Assembly: GCA_963383645.1 (NCBI GenBank)
Contig: OY726559.1
Coordinates: forward strand, 123,755,721 to 123,819,720
DNA length: 64,000 bases
From: Muscardinus avellanarius
Taxonomy: Eukaryota > Chordata > Mammalia > Rodentia > Gliridae
Direction of reading: 5' to 3'
Below the pieces are notes generated by a model. The model was given only the letters and a program-made list of their open reading frames with translations, was not told the origin of the DNA and ran no database searches. Below are positions 63,801 to 64,000 of this stretch, one piece after another. Within the stretch, counting starts at the first letter, position 1. Each line of letters opens with the position of its first letter. The position numbers and the translations under genes were made by a program.

Positions 63801-64000
63801 GTGATTAGCTGTCTAATGGTTCAGAGGAGAGGCAGCATTTTGCAGAAATACTTTACCTCAATTTTGTACCTTCATTTTGTCATCTTTTGTAGGACTTTTT
63901 GTCAATTATTTTCATTATTTACCCAGAAAGGACAATACATTTGTCTACCATTACAAAAAGTAATCATCTTCCGGGAGAGAAAGTATGTTTAAACAAGGAA
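63801..64000. other. Intergenic, nothing recognised
   Basis: AT-rich unique sequence to the window end. Confidence 0.45.

Noticed and set aside
56000..64000. Start of the next gene downstream (LIPC by human synteny)
   Set aside because: No lipase exon or other coding exon is recognisable before the window ends.

Overview
The window is vertebrate nuclear DNA, almost certainly from a squirrel-family rodent (Sciuridae). Two things point there. First, it holds one spliced gene with vertebrate exon-intron structure, the aquaglyceroporin AQP9. Second, it is packed with about a hundred copies of a composite SINE: a 7SL-derived B1-like left part joined to a tRNA-derived ID right part (B1-dID/MEN type), a design known from squirrels and relatives. 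There are no bacterial, plasmid or CRISPR features.

Layout. 1-1380: GC-rich ~100-bp tandem repeats joined to an L1 3' end with A-tail. 1400-10160: dense SINEs, two related solo LTRs (1679-2050, 7111-7472), an MLT1-like LTR and an L2 end. 10164-11064: SINE-free stretch upstream of AQP9. 11065-55900: AQP9 on the + strand in six coding exons (11065-11175, 39669-39795, 45164-45301, 47403-47521, 51990-52207, 55726-55900), joined length 888 bp including the stop, so 295 residues. Every intron is GT-AG. Introns are about 28.5, 5.4, 2.1, 4.5 and 3.5 kb. Intron 1 carries two antisense L1 ORF2 remnants (25.3-28.5 kb), MaLR-type LTR ends and many nested SINEs. 55901-~57865: 3' UTR, with a SINE inside it and a probable poly(A) signal at 57841. 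Beyond that to 64000: intergenic repeats (MER20, L2, old L1 ends, stacked SINEs). No second protein-coding gene was found.

Informal SINE labels used below, from the ID part: A = '..tgtagctcagaggtagaatgcccc..cagtac'; B = 'gggcagggggtgtagctcgg' with 'ggtcgaatgcccc' and an end in 'cagacccgc'; C = 'ggtctgggagtatagcccgg' with 'agaaagcccc' and a Ttt-ccaaataaaatat linker; D = like C but with 'agccagcctggcttaagaga' in the B1 part and often 'agaagggcttccaggaa'. SINE, LINE and LTR edges are read by eye and are good to about +/-10 bp unless a target-site duplication (TSD) is given. Family names come from recalled consensus sequences, not from a database search.
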